Shown in pieces: positions 8,285 through 19,800 of a stretch of 64,000 nt of DNA. Origin of the DNA: Actinacidiphila glaucinigra. GTDB taxonomy: Bacteria; Actinomycetota; Actinomycetes; Streptomycetales; Streptomycetaceae. The DNA lies in NCBI RefSeq assembly GCF_900188405.1, contig NZ_FZOF01000007.1:186001-250000 (forward strand), written 5' to 3'. Position numbers and translations under genes: made by a program. Numbering within the stretch: position 1 is the stretch's first letter; the number at the start of each line of letters is the position of its first letter. A model generated the notes under the pieces. It was not told the origin of the DNA. It did not search any database and worked only from the letters and a program-made list of their open reading frames with translations.

Positions 8285-10123
8285 ATGACTGCAGATCAGA
8301 CACCGCACGCCTTCCAGGTCGACCTGCGTGGCCTGGTGGACCTCCTCTCCCACCACCTCTACTCCAGCCCCAAGGTCTACCTGCGGGAGCTGCTGCAGAA
8401 CGGCGTCGACGCGATCACCGCCCGCCGTGCCGAACAGCCCGACGCGCCCGCCCGGGTGCGGCTGCACGCCGAGGGCGGCCGGCTGCGCGTCGAGGACACC
8501 GGCGTCGGCCTCACCGAGTCCGATGTGCACGACCTGCTGGCCACCATCGGCCGCAGCTCCAAGCGCGACGGGCTGGAGAGCGCTCGCTCGGAGTTCCTCG
8601 GCCAGTTCGGCATCGGCCTGCTCGCCTGCTTCGTCGTCGCCGAGCAGATCCGCGTCGTCAGCAGGTCCGCCCGTACCCCGGACGCCCCGCCCGTCGAGTG
8701 GACCGCCCGGGACGACGGCTCGTACACCGTCCGCACGCTGCCCGTGCGGGACCACCCCGAGCCCGGTACGACCGTGCACCTGACCGCCCGGCCGGGCGCC
8801 GCCGAGTGGCTCGCCGAGGACCGCGTGCTCGCCCTCGCCAGGGACTTCGGCTCCCTGCTGCCGTACGACGTGCGGGTCGGCGACACGCCCGTCACCGATC
8901 GCCCGCCGGTCTGGGAGCGCCCGCACCCCGGGCCGGCCGCCCGCCGGGTCGCGCTCGCCCGGCACTGCCACGAGCAGTTCGGCTTCACCCCGCTCGACGT
9001 CATCGACCTCGACGTCCCCCTCGCGGGCGTGCGCGGCGTCGGCTACGTCCTGCCCGCCGCGGTCAGCCCCGCCCAGCGCGCCGGGCACCGCGTCCACCTC
9101 AAGGGCATGCTGCTGACCGACCGGGCCGACGAACTCCTCCCGGAGTGGGCCTTCTTCGTCCGCTGCGTGATCGACACCGACAGCCTGCGCCCCACCGCGT
9201 CACGGGAGAGCCTGTACGCCGACGAGACGCTCGCCGCCGTCCGCGAGGCGCTCGGCGAACGCATCCGCGGCTGGCTGACCGAACTCGCCGCGGGCGACCG
9301 GGAACGGCTCGCCCAGTTCCTCGCCGTCCACCACCTCGGCGTCAAGTCGCTCGCCCGGCACGACGCCGGGATGCTCCGCACGATGCTGCCGTGGCTGCCG
9401 TTCGAGACCACCGACGGGCAGCTGTCGCTGGAGGAGTTCGCCCGCCGCCACCGGGTCGTCCACTTCACCCGCACCGTCGAGGAGTACCGCCAGGTCGCGG
9501 CCATCGCCTCCGCGCAGGGCATCGGGGTCGTCAACGGCGGCTACACCTACGACGCCGACCTGGTCGAGATGCTGCCCACCGTGCGCCCCGGCACCGCCGT
9601 CGCCGAACTCGACGCGGACACCGTCACCGCGCACCTCGACGCCGTCGACCCCGCCGAGGAACTCGCCCTGTCCGGCTTCCTCGCCGCGGCCCGCGCCAGG
9701 CTCGACCCGCTCGGCTGCGACGTGTCGCTGCGCACCTTCCACCCGGTCACCGTCCCCGCGCTCCACCTGGACGACCGGGCCGCCCGCCACGAACGCGCCC
9801 GCGCCGAGGAGGAGGAGCAGGCCGACGAGCTGTGGGCGGGCATCCTCGGCTCGCTGCGCGGCGGAACCCCGCGCGCCCGACTCGTGCTGAACCACCTCAA
9901 CCCGCTGGTCCGGCGGATCAGCGGCTTCACCGACCCCGAACTCGCCGGCACCGCCGCCGAGGCGCTGTACGGCCAGGCCCTGCTGATGGCCCAGCGCCCG
10001 CTGCGCCCCGCCGACTCCGCGCTCCTCAACCGCGCCTTCCTCGGTCTGCTGCAGTGGGCGGCGCAGACCACGGACGGCCCCCCGGGCAAGGCCGGCGACG
10101 CCGAACAGGAGGACGGCCGATGA
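8285..10123 (+). CDS. HSP90 family (HtpG-like) ATPase
   Basis: A 612-residue HSP90-family protein. The N-terminal GHKL ATPase signatures are complete: N-box ELLQNGVDAI (E35, N39), DTGVG at 71-75 for the adenine-binding Asp, and the lid/G-box FLGQFGIGLLACF at about 105-116. A middle domain follows with an Arg-containing RPTASRESLY loop that corresponds to the catalytic-arginine region. The C-terminal dimerisation part is less conserved than in classical HtpG. The next gene, a large TPR protein, starts inside its stop codon (ATGA overlap), so the two are translationally coupled; TPR proteins are the typical HSP90 co-chaperones in eukaryotes. A conserved chaperone-cochaperone pair is the natural inference. 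The start at 8285 lacks a clear Shine-Dalgarno sequence. Confidence 0.9.
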   Translation: MTADQTPHAFQVDLRGLVDLLSHHLYSSPKVYLRELLQNGVDAITARRAEQPDAPARVRLHAEGGRLRVEDTGVGLTESDVHDLLATIGRSSKRDGLESARSEFLGQFGIGLLACFVVAEQIRVVSRSARTPDAPPVEWTARDDGSYTVRTLPVRDHPEPGTTVHLTARPGAAEWLAEDRVLALARDFGSLLPYDVRVGDTPVTDRPPVWERPHPGPAARRVALARHCHEQFGFTPLDVIDLDVPLAGVRGVGYVLPAAVSPAQRAGHRVHLKGMLLTDRADELLPEWAFFVRCVIDTDSLRPTASRESLYADETLAAVREALGERIRGWLTELAAGDRERLAQFLAVHHLGVKSLARHDAGMLRTMLPWLPFETTDGQLSLEEFARRHRVVHFTRTVEEYRQVAAIASAQGIGVVNGGYTYDADLVEMLPTVRPGTAVAELDADTVTAHLDAVDPAEELALSGFLAAARARLDPLGCDVSLRTFHPVTVPALHLDDRAARHERARAEEEEQADELWAGILGSLRGGTPRARLVLNHLNPLVRRISGFTDPELAGTAAEALYGQALLMAQRPLRPADSALLNRAFLGLLQWAAQTTDGPPGKAGDAEQEDGR

Positions 10124-13104
10124 GCACCCAGGATCCGGCGGTCGAGACCATACGCCGCGCCCTCCACCACAACCGCGAGGAGCCCGAGGGCCGCGCCCGC
10201 AACGCCGGCGCGGAGCGGCTCGTCGCCGAGGCCGAGGCCACCGGGGACACCCCGCTGCTCGTCGACGCCCTGTTCAACCTCGCCGGCGCCTACGCGTACA
10301 GCAGCGAGAAGGACAAGTTCTTCGTGCCCTTCGCCCGCCTGCTGCGCATGTGGGACGAGCGGCCCGGCGAGTTCGACGGCGCGAACACCCACCAGCTGCA
10401 CTGGATCTTCAAGTGGGTGGCCAGCGGCATGCTCGACCAGCCCGAGGTCCCGCTCGCCTCCATCGAGAAGTGGCAGCGCGAGATGGAGCACCGCTACCGC
10501 CTCGCCGGGCACTCCGAACGCGCCGTCCGCCAGGGCGAGTTCCGCATCGCGCGGCACCTCGGCGACACCGCCCGCGCCGAGACCGCGCACGCCGCGTGGC
10601 TGGCCGCCGACCGCGACGCCATGGCCGACTGCCACGCCTGCGAACTCCACGGCCAGGGCAGCTGGCAGGTCGACCGCGGCCGCGACGAGGAGGCGCTGCG
10701 CACCTGGGAGCCCGTCCTCGCCGGGCAGTACACCTGCGCCCACGAACCGCACAACGTGCTGGCGTCCTCGCTGCTGCCGCTGGTCCGGCTCGGCCGGCTC
10801 GACGAGGCACGCGCCCACCACCTGCGCGGCTACCGCCTCGTGCGGCCGATGGAGAGCATGCGCGGCGCGGTCTCCTGCCACGTCGAGTTCTGCGCCCTGA
10901 CCGGCAACGAGGCACGCGCCCTGGAGATCCTCGCCGAGCACCCCGCGTACTTCACCGACACCGGCGACCCCGACACGCTCATGGACCACCTCGCCGTCAG
11001 CGGTCTGCTGATGCGCCGCCTCGTCGCCCTCGGCCATGGCGACCGGAGCGTCCCCGGACCCGCCGGCACCGACTGGACGGCCCGCGCACTGCTCGCCCAC
11101 GCCGAACGCGAGGCCGCGGCCGTCTCCGCGCGCTTCGACGCCCGCAACGGCAACGACGCCGTCAGCCGCCGCCTGCGCGAGCGCCTCGCCGCGGGCCCCC
11201 TGGTGGAGCGGCTCCCGCTGGGCGTCCGGGCCCGGCAGCGCCTGACCGCGCCCGCCGCCCCTGCGCAGCCCGCGCCCGCGGCGGCCGCCGTGCCCGCGGA
11301 CTCCGGGGACGTCGGCGCGCTGCTGGCCGAGGCCCGCGCGCTGAGCGAGGCCCAGCACCCCGACGCGGGCGCCGCCTGGGCCGCCGCGGGCCGCGCCGCG
11401 GAACACACCGGCACCGCCCTGGGCGACCTGGACCGCGCCGAGATCGCCGACCACGCCGGCATCGCCGCCTTCACCGACCCCGGCACCGCCGTACCGCTCT
11501 TCGGCACCGCGGCCGGGCTGTTCGATGCGGCCGGGAAGCCGGGCGAGGCCGCCGCCTGCCGCGTCCGCGCCGGCTACGCGGCGGCCCTCGCGGAGCGGAC
11601 CGGCGAGGCCCTCGCCGCGCTCGACGCCGCCATCGACGCGCTGCGGGAACTGCACGGCGCCGGCCGGGCCACCGCCCGCCAGCTGACGGGCGCCTGGCTG
11701 GCCAGGCTCGACGTCACGCCGCCCGGCGCCGGGGACGAGGCGGAACTGCTGCGGATCATCGCCTTCGCCGAGGAGCACCGCGACGAGGAGCGGATGGCGG
11801 GCCGGCTCGCCGACGCGATCACGCTGCACGCCCGCCACACCGCCGCACGCGGCGACGTCGAGGCCTCCGCCGGGCTCTTCGCGCGGGCCGCCCGCCTCCA
11901 CCACGAGGCCGCGACCCCCTGGTACGCCGCCGAACCCGAGGCGCTGCTCGCCGACCTCTCCCTCCAGCGGGACGACCACACGACCGCGGAGGAGTCCGCC
12001 CGCGCCGCGCTGGAGCACGGCGCCGCCGCCCTGGGCCCGGTGCACCGCGCCCACCTGCACACCGTGCTGGCCGCCGCACTCGCCGCCCGCGGCGCCGACG
12101 CCGAGGCCGCCGACCACGCCCTGGAGGGCGCCCACTGGGCCGACGAGGGCGAGATGTCGGAGGAGCTCGGCGCCTGGGCGCGACTCGTCCTCGGCGGGGC
12201 GCTGCTGCGCGAGGGCAGGGCCGCGGAGTCCGCCACCGTCCTGGAGACCGCCCTGCCCGACCTGGTGCGCGCCCACCACGACGGGCGGGTCGTCCAGGCC
12301 CGCTGGTGGCTGGGCGAGGCACTGCGCGACCTGGACGAGCCGCGCGCCGCTGCCGAGCAGTTCCTGCTCGCCGCGGAGATCGCGCAGCACTGGGAGGAGC
12401 AGCAGGACCACGCCGTCCTGGCGAACCTCGCCGCCGACTCCCTGGAACGGGCCGGCCTGGCCGGCGAGGCCGCACAGGCGTACGGCCGCGCCGGTGAGCT
12501 CTGGCGCGCCATGGAGCGTCCCGTCCCGCTCGTGCGCACCCTGCGCGCCCGGGCCTGGCTCTCCCTCCACGACGGCCAGGGCGGCCTCGCCGAGGGCCGC
12601 GCCGCGATGGCCGAGGCCGCCGCGGTCGCCGAGGAGGCACTGGCCGCGGCGACGGCGGCCGGGGACGGGGCGGCCGCGGCCCACCTGCGCGCCGAACTGG
12701 CGGGGACCCACCGGCAGACCGGCGAACTGATCGTCCGCTCCTGCCCGGGCGAGCCCGGCGAGGAGGACACGGACGGCTCGGCCCGCGCCGCGTACGAGGA
12801 GGGTCTGGCCTGCGCCGAACGCGCGATCACGGTCTTCGGCCCGGGTCCCGCGCGCAGCGCGGCCCAGCTCATGGCCGCCTGGCTCGAGGCCGACCTGGGA
12901 CGGCACGCCGCGGCCGCAAAGCGGGCCCGGGCCGTGATCGCCCAGTACGCGGGACAGGACGAGAGCGGGGCCGAAGACGAGAGCGGGGGAGAAGACGGGG
13001 ACGCCGGGGTCGCGGCGCAGCGGCTTGCCGAGGCCCGTTCCGTCCTCGAATACATCGGTGAGCGGCCCGCCGGACCGGAGAAGGCGGAGGCCGGGGAGGC
13101 GTAG
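10120..13104 (+). CDS. large tetratricopeptide-repeat protein coupled to HSP90
   Basis: A 994-residue, alanine- and arginine-rich, almost entirely helical protein. Paired helices of about 34-40 residues recur along its length, with TPR-like units such as GDLDRAEIADHAGIAAF, HAALEHG-type helices and EAAQAYGRAGELWRAM. No catalytic motif, signal peptide or membrane segment is visible. The ATG at 10120 overlaps the HSP90 stop codon (ATGA) and is preceded by AGGAGGACGGCCG, a near-perfect ribosome binding site. The last 50 residues contain an acidic Glu/Asp/Gly-rich patch. Context suggests a scaffold or co-chaperone working with the upstream HSP90-like ATPase; client proteins are unknown. Confidence 0.88.
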   Translation: MSTQDPAVETIRRALHHNREEPEGRARNAGAERLVAEAEATGDTPLLVDALFNLAGAYAYSSEKDKFFVPFARLLRMWDERPGEFDGANTHQLHWIFKWVASGMLDQPEVPLASIEKWQREMEHRYRLAGHSERAVRQGEFRIARHLGDTARAETAHAAWLAADRDAMADCHACELHGQGSWQVDRGRDEEALRTWEPVLAGQYTCAHEPHNVLASSLLPLVRLGRLDEARAHHLRGYRLVRPMESMRGAVSCHVEFCALTGNEARALEILAEHPAYFTDTGDPDTLMDHLAVSGLLMRRLVALGHGDRSVPGPAGTDWTARALLAHAEREAAAVSARFDARNGNDAVSRRLRERLAAGPLVERLPLGVRARQRLTAPAAPAQPAPAAAAVPADSGDVGALLAEARALSEAQHPDAGAAWAAAGRAAEHTGTALGDLDRAEIADHAGIAAFTDPGTAVPLFGTAAGLFDAAGKPGEAAACRVRAGYAAALAERTGEALAALDAAIDALRELHGAGRATARQLTGAWLARLDVTPPGAGDEAELLRIIAFAEEHRDEERMAGRLADAITLHARHTAARGDVEASAGLFARAARLHHEAATPWYAAEPEALLADLSLQRDDHTTAEESARAALEHGAAALGPVHRAHLHTVLAAALAARGADAEAADHALEGAHWADEGEMSEELGAWARLVLGGALLREGRAAESATVLETALPDLVRAHHDGRVVQARWWLGEALRDLDEPRAAAEQFLLAAEIAQHWEEQQDHAVLANLAADSLERAGLAGEAAQAYGRAGELWRAMERPVPLVRTLRARAWLSLHDGQGGLAEGRAAMAEAAAVAEEALAAATAAGDGAAAAHLRAELAGTHRQTGELIVRSCPGEPGEEDTDGSARAAYEEGLACAERAITVFGPGPARSAAQLMAAWLEADLGRHAAAAKRARAVIAQYAGQDESGAEDESGGEDGDAGVAAQRLAEARSVLEYIGERPAGPEKAEAGEA

Positions 13105-13203
13105 GCCCGGCGGGCGGCACGGTCCTGACCGAGAAGAAGGAGGACATGGGGGGTTAGTCTGAATGGTGGCTTTTGCCGTTTCCCGGCACGTGAGGAGGCC
13201 ACC

Positions 13204-15041
<1,838 letters not shown>

Positions 15042-15045
<4 letters not shown>

Positions 15046-15803
15046 CGGTCCCGCGTGGCGTGGCGGACCCAGACGTTGGGCTCGACGTACACGGCGTGGT
15101 CGTGCGCGATGTCGCAGTGCACCGGAACCAGCGCCCCGGGTACCTCGACGGCGCCGTCCCGGTCGAAGGGGAGCCCCGTCCAGCGCCGCCACTGGGCCGG
15201 CGTCCCGCTGACCGTCATCGAGGCCGGCGCGACCCGCACGACGACACCTCCCGCCCTGACGTGCACCCGCAGCCACGGATCCTCGGGAAGTCCGTCCTCG
15301 CGCAGCAGGCCGACGTAGTCGGCCATGGGGAGCCGCGGCCGCAGGTGCTTGGCCGTGGGACGGACCGGGGCGAGCAGCGCGCCGTGGCCCAGGTCCCGCG
15401 CGGTGTCGCGCAGCGCGGCGACCATGCGGTGCGACAGGCCCCGACCCAGGTGGCCGGTGTCGATGGTGATCTCCAGCGCGCCGGCGGCCGTCGCCGGACG
15501 CCCGTCGCGCAGGTCCGAGTGCGCCCACACCAGTATCCGGTCCCAGCCCTGGTCCGGGGTCTCCTCGCGCCCCTCACCGGTGGCGTCGAACGGGACGGCG
15601 AAGCCGCGCGCCACGACCCGGTCGCCGTCGGTCGCGACGACGCAGTACTGCGGGAAGTCCTCGGGGACCCGGTCCAACAGGGCGCCGGCGACCGGGTCCT
15701 GGGGGACGAAGGCCGGCCAGTTCCCGGAGATCTCCCAGAGCCGGGGGATCAGCTCGGGACGCTCGGAGAGCGGGGTGATGCGGACGGTTCCGGTGTCGTT
15801 CAC
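15042..15803 (-). CDS. GNAT-fold acetyltransferase-like protein
   Basis: A 253-residue protein with a GNAT-like core: the strand ALEITIDTGHLGRGLSHRMVAAL contains a beta bulge followed by LGRGLS in the position of the acetyl-CoA loop, and the C-terminal half has beta strands ending in DHAVYVEPNVWVRH. It is found as a conserved hypothetical in Streptomyces. The substrate is unknown, and the acetyl-CoA loop is recognisable but not textbook. Convergent with the GH15 gene: both stop codons lie in the four bases CTAG. No membrane segment or signal peptide. Confidence 0.75.
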
Positions 15804-15852
15804 GAGGCGGCACCCTGCCAGACGCGCCCCGCCGCGGCATCCCGATTTCCGC

Positions 15853-17073
15853 TCAGGCCGCCCGGCCGACGTCCGTACGGGCCACGACCGCGGCGGCGCG
15901 GCGGCCGACCGCCACGGCGCCCCGGCCCCAGCCGCCGGAACCCGCGCCGCGCGCCACCGCGGTGAGCGGTACGGCGGCGAGCAGGAGCAGGCAGGCCAGG
16001 ACCCCTCCCATCGCGGGGAAGCCCAGCCGGGCGCAGAGCAGCGCGCCGGTCAGCGGTCCGCAGGCCACCCCCAGCGAGGACGCGGAACCGGCGTACACCG
16101 CCCAGCGGCCCCGCGGGTCGAGGGCGGCGGCCAGCCCGATCAGGTACGAGAGCGCCACCGGGTAGACGGTGTTCCACAGCACCTCGCCCACCGCGAACGC
16201 GACCGGGCCGCGGGCGGAGGCGGCGACCGCCACGCACACGGCGATCACCACCGTGCCCGCCCCGATCGGCACCGCACGCCCGAGGCGCGCACCGAGGGCG
16301 CCCGCGGCCACGACGCCGAGCAGCCCGCCCCCGAGGGCGACCGCGAACACCATGCCGACCGCGGCCTCCGACAGGCCGACCCGGTCCAGCCCGATGCGGC
16401 CGCTCACGCCCCACAGCGCGTTCTGCGCCAGCGACCAGCACAGCATCGACACGGCGAGCACGGCCCCGGCGCCCAGGTGCGGCAGCGGAAGCCCGGCCGG
16501 CCGCGCGGCGGCCGTGGAGTGCGGGCAGGGCCGCGCCGGCAGCCGCCGGGTCAGCGGGAGCACGAGCAGGGCCGTCGCGGCGATGGCCGCCAACGGCAGG
16601 GCGTGGCCCCCGCCGAGCCGCGGCAGTACGAGGTAGAGCGCCCCCGCCGTCGCCGAGGTGGCCAGCAGCGCGAGCACCGTGACCCGGTGGGGCTCCCGTT
16701 CACCGGAGATCCCGACGGCGGCCACGGCCGTCGAGGTGCCGGAGCCGAATCCCCCCGCCACGCAGCCGAGGACGACCAGGGGCACATGGCCGGTGGCCGC
16801 GGCCGCCGTGAAGCCGCCCGCGGTCATCAGCAGCCCGAACCGGGCCAGCCGCGCCCGGCCGATCCGGTCGACCCGCGAGGCCAGCGTGAACCCGGCGCAG
16901 GCCGAGCCGAGCAGCAGCGCGCTGCCCACCGCCCCGGCCTGGGAACCGCTCAGGCCGAGACCGGTGGTGAGGCGGCCGACGACGGTCGGCATCAGGTACG
17001 GCGCGAGGTAGCCGGCGCAGAAGAGCGCGACGAGCGGCAGCAGGGCGCGCGAGGGCGCGGTCCGCGAAGACAT
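15853..17073 (-). CDS. MFS transporter
   Basis: A 406-residue integral membrane protein with about twelve hydrophobic segments, in the size range of drug/H+ antiporters of the major facilitator superfamily. The cytoplasmic loop between segments two and three reads ASRVDRIGRARLARFG, the MFS signature loop. The central loop (about 190-210) is Arg/Pro-rich. The C-terminus is a positively charged tail. Transported substance unknown. The start at 17073 (MSSRTAPSRA) has AGGA about eleven bases upstream; an in-frame ATG at 17106 would add eleven residues. Confidence 0.87.
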   Translation of the reverse strand: MSSRTAPSRALLPLVALFCAGYLAPYLMPTVVGRLTTGLGLSGSQAGAVGSALLLGSACAGFTLASRVDRIGRARLARFGLLMTAGGFTAAAATGHVPLVVLGCVAGGFGSGTSTAVAAVGISGEREPHRVTVLALLATSATAGALYLVLPRLGGGHALPLAAIAATALLVLPLTRRLPARPCPHSTAAARPAGLPLPHLGAGAVLAVSMLCWSLAQNALWGVSGRIGLDRVGLSEAAVGMVFAVALGGGLLGVVAAGALGARLGRAVPIGAGTVVIAVCVAVAASARGPVAFAVGEVLWNTVYPVALSYLIGLAAALDPRGRWAVYAGSASSLGVACGPLTGALLCARLGFPAMGGVLACLLLLAAVPLTAVARGAGSGGWGRGAVAVGRRAAAVVARTDVGRAA

Positions 17074-17106
17074 GGGCGTTCCTGGGTGCGGGACGGCCGA
17101 AGGCAC

Positions 17107-17578
17107 GGCGAGCAGGTGGGGGAGTCGTGCGACCGTCGACGGACAGGAACGCGCGGACCATATGTATCAAGCAACCAGGCGTGCCGATAAGGGGGTGCCC
17201 CCGCCTTAAACCCGCTGTTGCCGAATCGAGATCAAACGCTCGCGCGAGGCACACGCCCGGGTTTCGGCCTCGGCGGCCGTCGGGCACCCGCAGGTGGGCC
17301 GCCGCCGACACGGCCCGGGGGAGCGACGACCGGTCCGGCACCCCGGGACGGAAGTCCGGCGGCCTGCCGGAGCGGCGCCCGGCGCGGGCGTGCGCCACAT
17401 CACACCGGGGGGTCCGGAACGGGCGGGAACTCCCTCCCCGCGCCGGTAGTTCGACAGGTACGGGCCGGGGGCGGAACGCCGGCTCGGCCAGCGGCCCCGA
17501 CCGGGGGCCCCCGTCCCGGTCGGGGTCTTCATCGTGGGGCCGCGGGAGGCCGTATCGGCCCCCGCGGCCCGCCGATGC
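17107..17578. other. intergenic region, no gene seen; small hairpin
   Basis: A 472 bp gap between two minus-strand genes. It contains an AT-rich patch at 17159-17172 (CATATGTATCAAG) and an imperfect hairpin at 17188-17208 built on TAAGGGGGTGCCCCC with a matching CCTTA, followed by TTGCCGAATCGAGATCAAA. These lie upstream of the MFS gene and could be its promoter or leader. The remainder is GC-rich without an identifiable gene. Confidence 0.4.
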
Positions 17579-19030
17579 CTACTTGACCCCGAGCAGCTGC
17601 TCGATCGGGTCGATCGCGAAGTAGACGACGAAGAGCGCCGACACCGCCCACAGCAGCCAGTGCACCTGCCGGGCCTTGCCCAGTACGGCCTTGAGCAGCA
17701 CGAAGGCGATGAAGCCGGCACCGATGCCGTTGGTGATCGAGTACGTGAAGGGCATCACGGCGATCGTCAGGAACGCGGGGACGGCGATCTCGAAGTCGTC
17801 CCAGCCGATGTTCTTGACCTGGGTCATCATCAGGAAGCCGACCGCGACCAGAGCCGGGGCCGCCGCCTGCAGCGGCACGATCGTCAGCAGCGGGCTCAGG
17901 AAGAGGGCCACCGCGAACAGGCCGCCGGTGACCAGGTTGGCGAAGCCCGTACGGGCCCCCTCGCCGACGCCGGCCGCCGACTCGATGTAGGCGGTGTTGG
18001 ACGACGAGGAGGCGGCGCCGCCCGCGACCGCCGCGGCACCGTCGATCAGCAGCACCCGGCCCAGGTTCGGGACCTTGCCCTCCTCGTCCAGCAGACCCGC
18101 CTCGGCCGTGATGCCGACGACCGTGCCCATGGTGTCGAAGAAGTCCGACAGGATCAGGGTGAAGACCAGCAGTACGACCGTGATGAAGCTGACCTCGGCG
18201 AAGGCGCCGAAGAGGCTGAAGTGCCCCAGCAGCCCGAAGTCCGGTGCGGCGAACACGTCGTCGGGCACCTTGGGCGTGGTCAGGCCCCAGCTCTTCACGT
18301 CCGCGACGGCGTCGACCACGATCGCCAGCACGGTCATGGCGACGATGCTGATCAGGATCGCGCCCTTCACCTTCCGGGCCAGCAGGGCGATCGTCAGCAG
18401 CACGCCCAGGCAGAAGACCAGCACCGGCCAGCCCGACAACGCCCCGCTCCCGCCGAGTTGAACGGGCACCGTGGTGTTCGCGGCGTCCGGGATGCGGCTG
18501 ACGAAGCCGGCGTCCACGAAGCCGATGAAGGCGATGAACAGGCCGATGCCCACGCTGATCGCCTGTTTCAGCGGCTGGGGTATCGCGTGCATCACCGCCT
18601 CGCGGAGCCCGGTGACCACCAGGACGCAGATGACCAGGCCCTCGATGACGATGAGGCCCATCGCGTCGTCCCAGCTCATCAGGGGCGCGATCTGGAAGGC
18701 GACGACCGCGTTGAGGCCGAGGCCCGCCGCGATGGCCAGCGGCAGGTTGCCGCCGACGCCCATGACGATCGTCATGACGGCCGCCACCAGCGCGGTGGCG
18801 GTGACCAGTTGACCGGTCGACAGGACGTGTCCGAACTTGTCCTTCGCGCTTCCCAGGATGATCGGGTTCAGCACGAGGATGTACGCCATCGTAAAGAAGG
18901 TGGCGAAACCGCCGCGGACTTCGCGGCCGAAGGTCGATCCGCGCTCCCCTATGCGGAAGTAGCGGTCCAGTGCGTTCTGCGGTGGTGGTGGCGGAGAGCC
19001 TTTCGCCACGTCGGTGGCCTGAGCGGACAT
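17579..19030 (-). CDS. NCS2 family purine permease (AzgA type)
   Basis: A 483-residue polytopic protein of the nucleobase-cation symporter-2 family, AzgA-like branch (adenine/guanine/hypoxanthine uptake). Signatures: RGGFATFFTMAYILVLNPIIL at the first membrane segment, SDFFDTMGTVVG in the substrate region, and the very characteristic SSSNTAYIESAAGVGEGART loop. About twelve to fourteen hydrophobic segments are visible. It imports purine bases with protons. Ribosome binding site is the GAGGAGC just before ATG at 19030. A single-gene unit; promoter must lie in the following intergenic region, near TGTACGCC/GTTAAC sequences at 19085-19140. No guanine-riboswitch core was recognised. Confidence 0.92.
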   Translation of the reverse strand: MSAQATDVAKGSPPPPPQNALDRYFRIGERGSTFGREVRGGFATFFTMAYILVLNPIILGSAKDKFGHVLSTGQLVTATALVAAVMTIVMGVGGNLPLAIAAGLGLNAVVAFQIAPLMSWDDAMGLIVIEGLVICVLVVTGLREAVMHAIPQPLKQAISVGIGLFIAFIGFVDAGFVSRIPDAANTTVPVQLGGSGALSGWPVLVFCLGVLLTIALLARKVKGAILISIVAMTVLAIVVDAVADVKSWGLTTPKVPDDVFAAPDFGLLGHFSLFGAFAEVSFITVVLLVFTLILSDFFDTMGTVVGITAEAGLLDEEGKVPNLGRVLLIDGAAAVAGGAASSSSNTAYIESAAGVGEGARTGFANLVTGGLFAVALFLSPLLTIVPLQAAAPALVAVGFLMMTQVKNIGWDDFEIAVPAFLTIAVMPFTYSITNGIGAGFIAFVLLKAVLGKARQVHWLLWAVSALFVVYFAIDPIEQLLGVK

Positions 19031-19213
19031 GGTGCTCCTCGGGGTTGGTGCAACAACCGGGCGACCTGCTGGAGGCTGGGGGGATTGTGTACGCCGGAAC
19101 GCCCGCTCGGGTTTTGAATCCGTTTCCTTGTGTTAACGAATCGGCATTGTCCGGCGGGTGGGGCCGGCCCGCGGATGTGCCGGTGCCGCTGCCGGTGTTC
19201 GGCTGTCCCGCCG

Positions 19214-19800
19214 TCTCGCGCCCTGCGGGCGCAAAGCGCCGGCTGCGGAGGGGAGGGTGGGGGGCCTGCCTTGTTCGCAGTGTGCGGGGCGGGTGGGTGG
19301 CGGGCGTTCAGGCGCCGGAGCGGGGTGGGTTGTTCGTCTGGTCGCGGTCTCGCTACCGTCCGCGGGTATAGATGGCCGGTGACCACGCCCACTGTTCGTG
19401 GGTGGCGCGCCCGCCGTAACCGGCGTCTGCGGGTGCTTCCCCGACATCGGGCCCTGTTTCGACGTCTATGACGCTGAAAGCGGGCCCGATCTCGCCCGGC
19501 TCAAAGATCGGGCTCTGTTTCGACGTCCAAACCGTCGAAAGCGGGCCCGATCTCCCGCCGACCGCCCGGGCAGCACCCCGAAGCACCCGCAGTCGCGGGT
19601 TACGGCGGGCGCGCCCACCGCCCACGGATGGCGTGGAAGCGGCCATCTGCACCCGCGGACGGCAACGAGACCCGAGGCCAACGGAAAGGCGGCCCGCTCC
19701 GGCGCCTGAACCCGCACCCCCCACCCGCACACTGCCGACAAGCCCCGGACCGCCACCCTCCCCTCCGCAGCCCGCCGCTGTGCGCCCGAAGGGCGCGAGA
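19214..19800. repeat. large imperfect inverted repeat with central tandem hairpins
   Basis: Reading 19214 rightwards and the complement of 19800 leftwards gives nearly the same text: both begin TCTCGCGCCC, then a GGGCGCA hairpin, GGCTGCGGAGGGGAGGGTGG, GCAGTGTGCGGG, TTCAGGCGCCGGAGCGGG, CCGTCCGCGGGT, AGATGGCCG, GGGCGCGCCCGCCGTAAC and finally GCGGGTGCTT. Arms are about 225 bp (19214-19438 and 19580-19800), with substitutions and small indels. The centre holds two direct copies, 61 bp apart, of a hairpin (19446-19490 and 19506-19552). All frames through it give low-complexity protein text, so it is non-coding. Likely a dispersed intergenic element (MITE- or REP-like); no terminal target duplication was established. 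Confidence 0.8.
19446..19552. repeat. two tandem hairpins at centre of inverted repeat
   Basis: Hairpin A (19446-19490) pairs ATCGGGCCC with GGGCCCGAT around TTTCGACGT / CGCTGAAAG. Hairpin B (19506-19552) pairs GATCGGG with CCCGATC around TTTCGACG / CGTCGAAA. The second copy starts 61 bp after the first, and both share ATCGGG-TCTGTTTCGACGTC. The arms agree except at a few positions, some of which would preserve pairing. Confidence 0.8.

Noticed and set aside
8200..10119. Upstream part of the frame that contains the TPR gene
   Set aside because: It lies over HSP90 in another frame and is Arg/Pro-rich; the true start at 10120 has a strong ribosome binding site.
19031..19213. Purine riboswitch upstream of the NCS2 permease
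   Set aside because: No purine aptamer core (TATA...CCTGA-type loops) could be found; the segment holds only promoter-like AT patches and GTTAAC.
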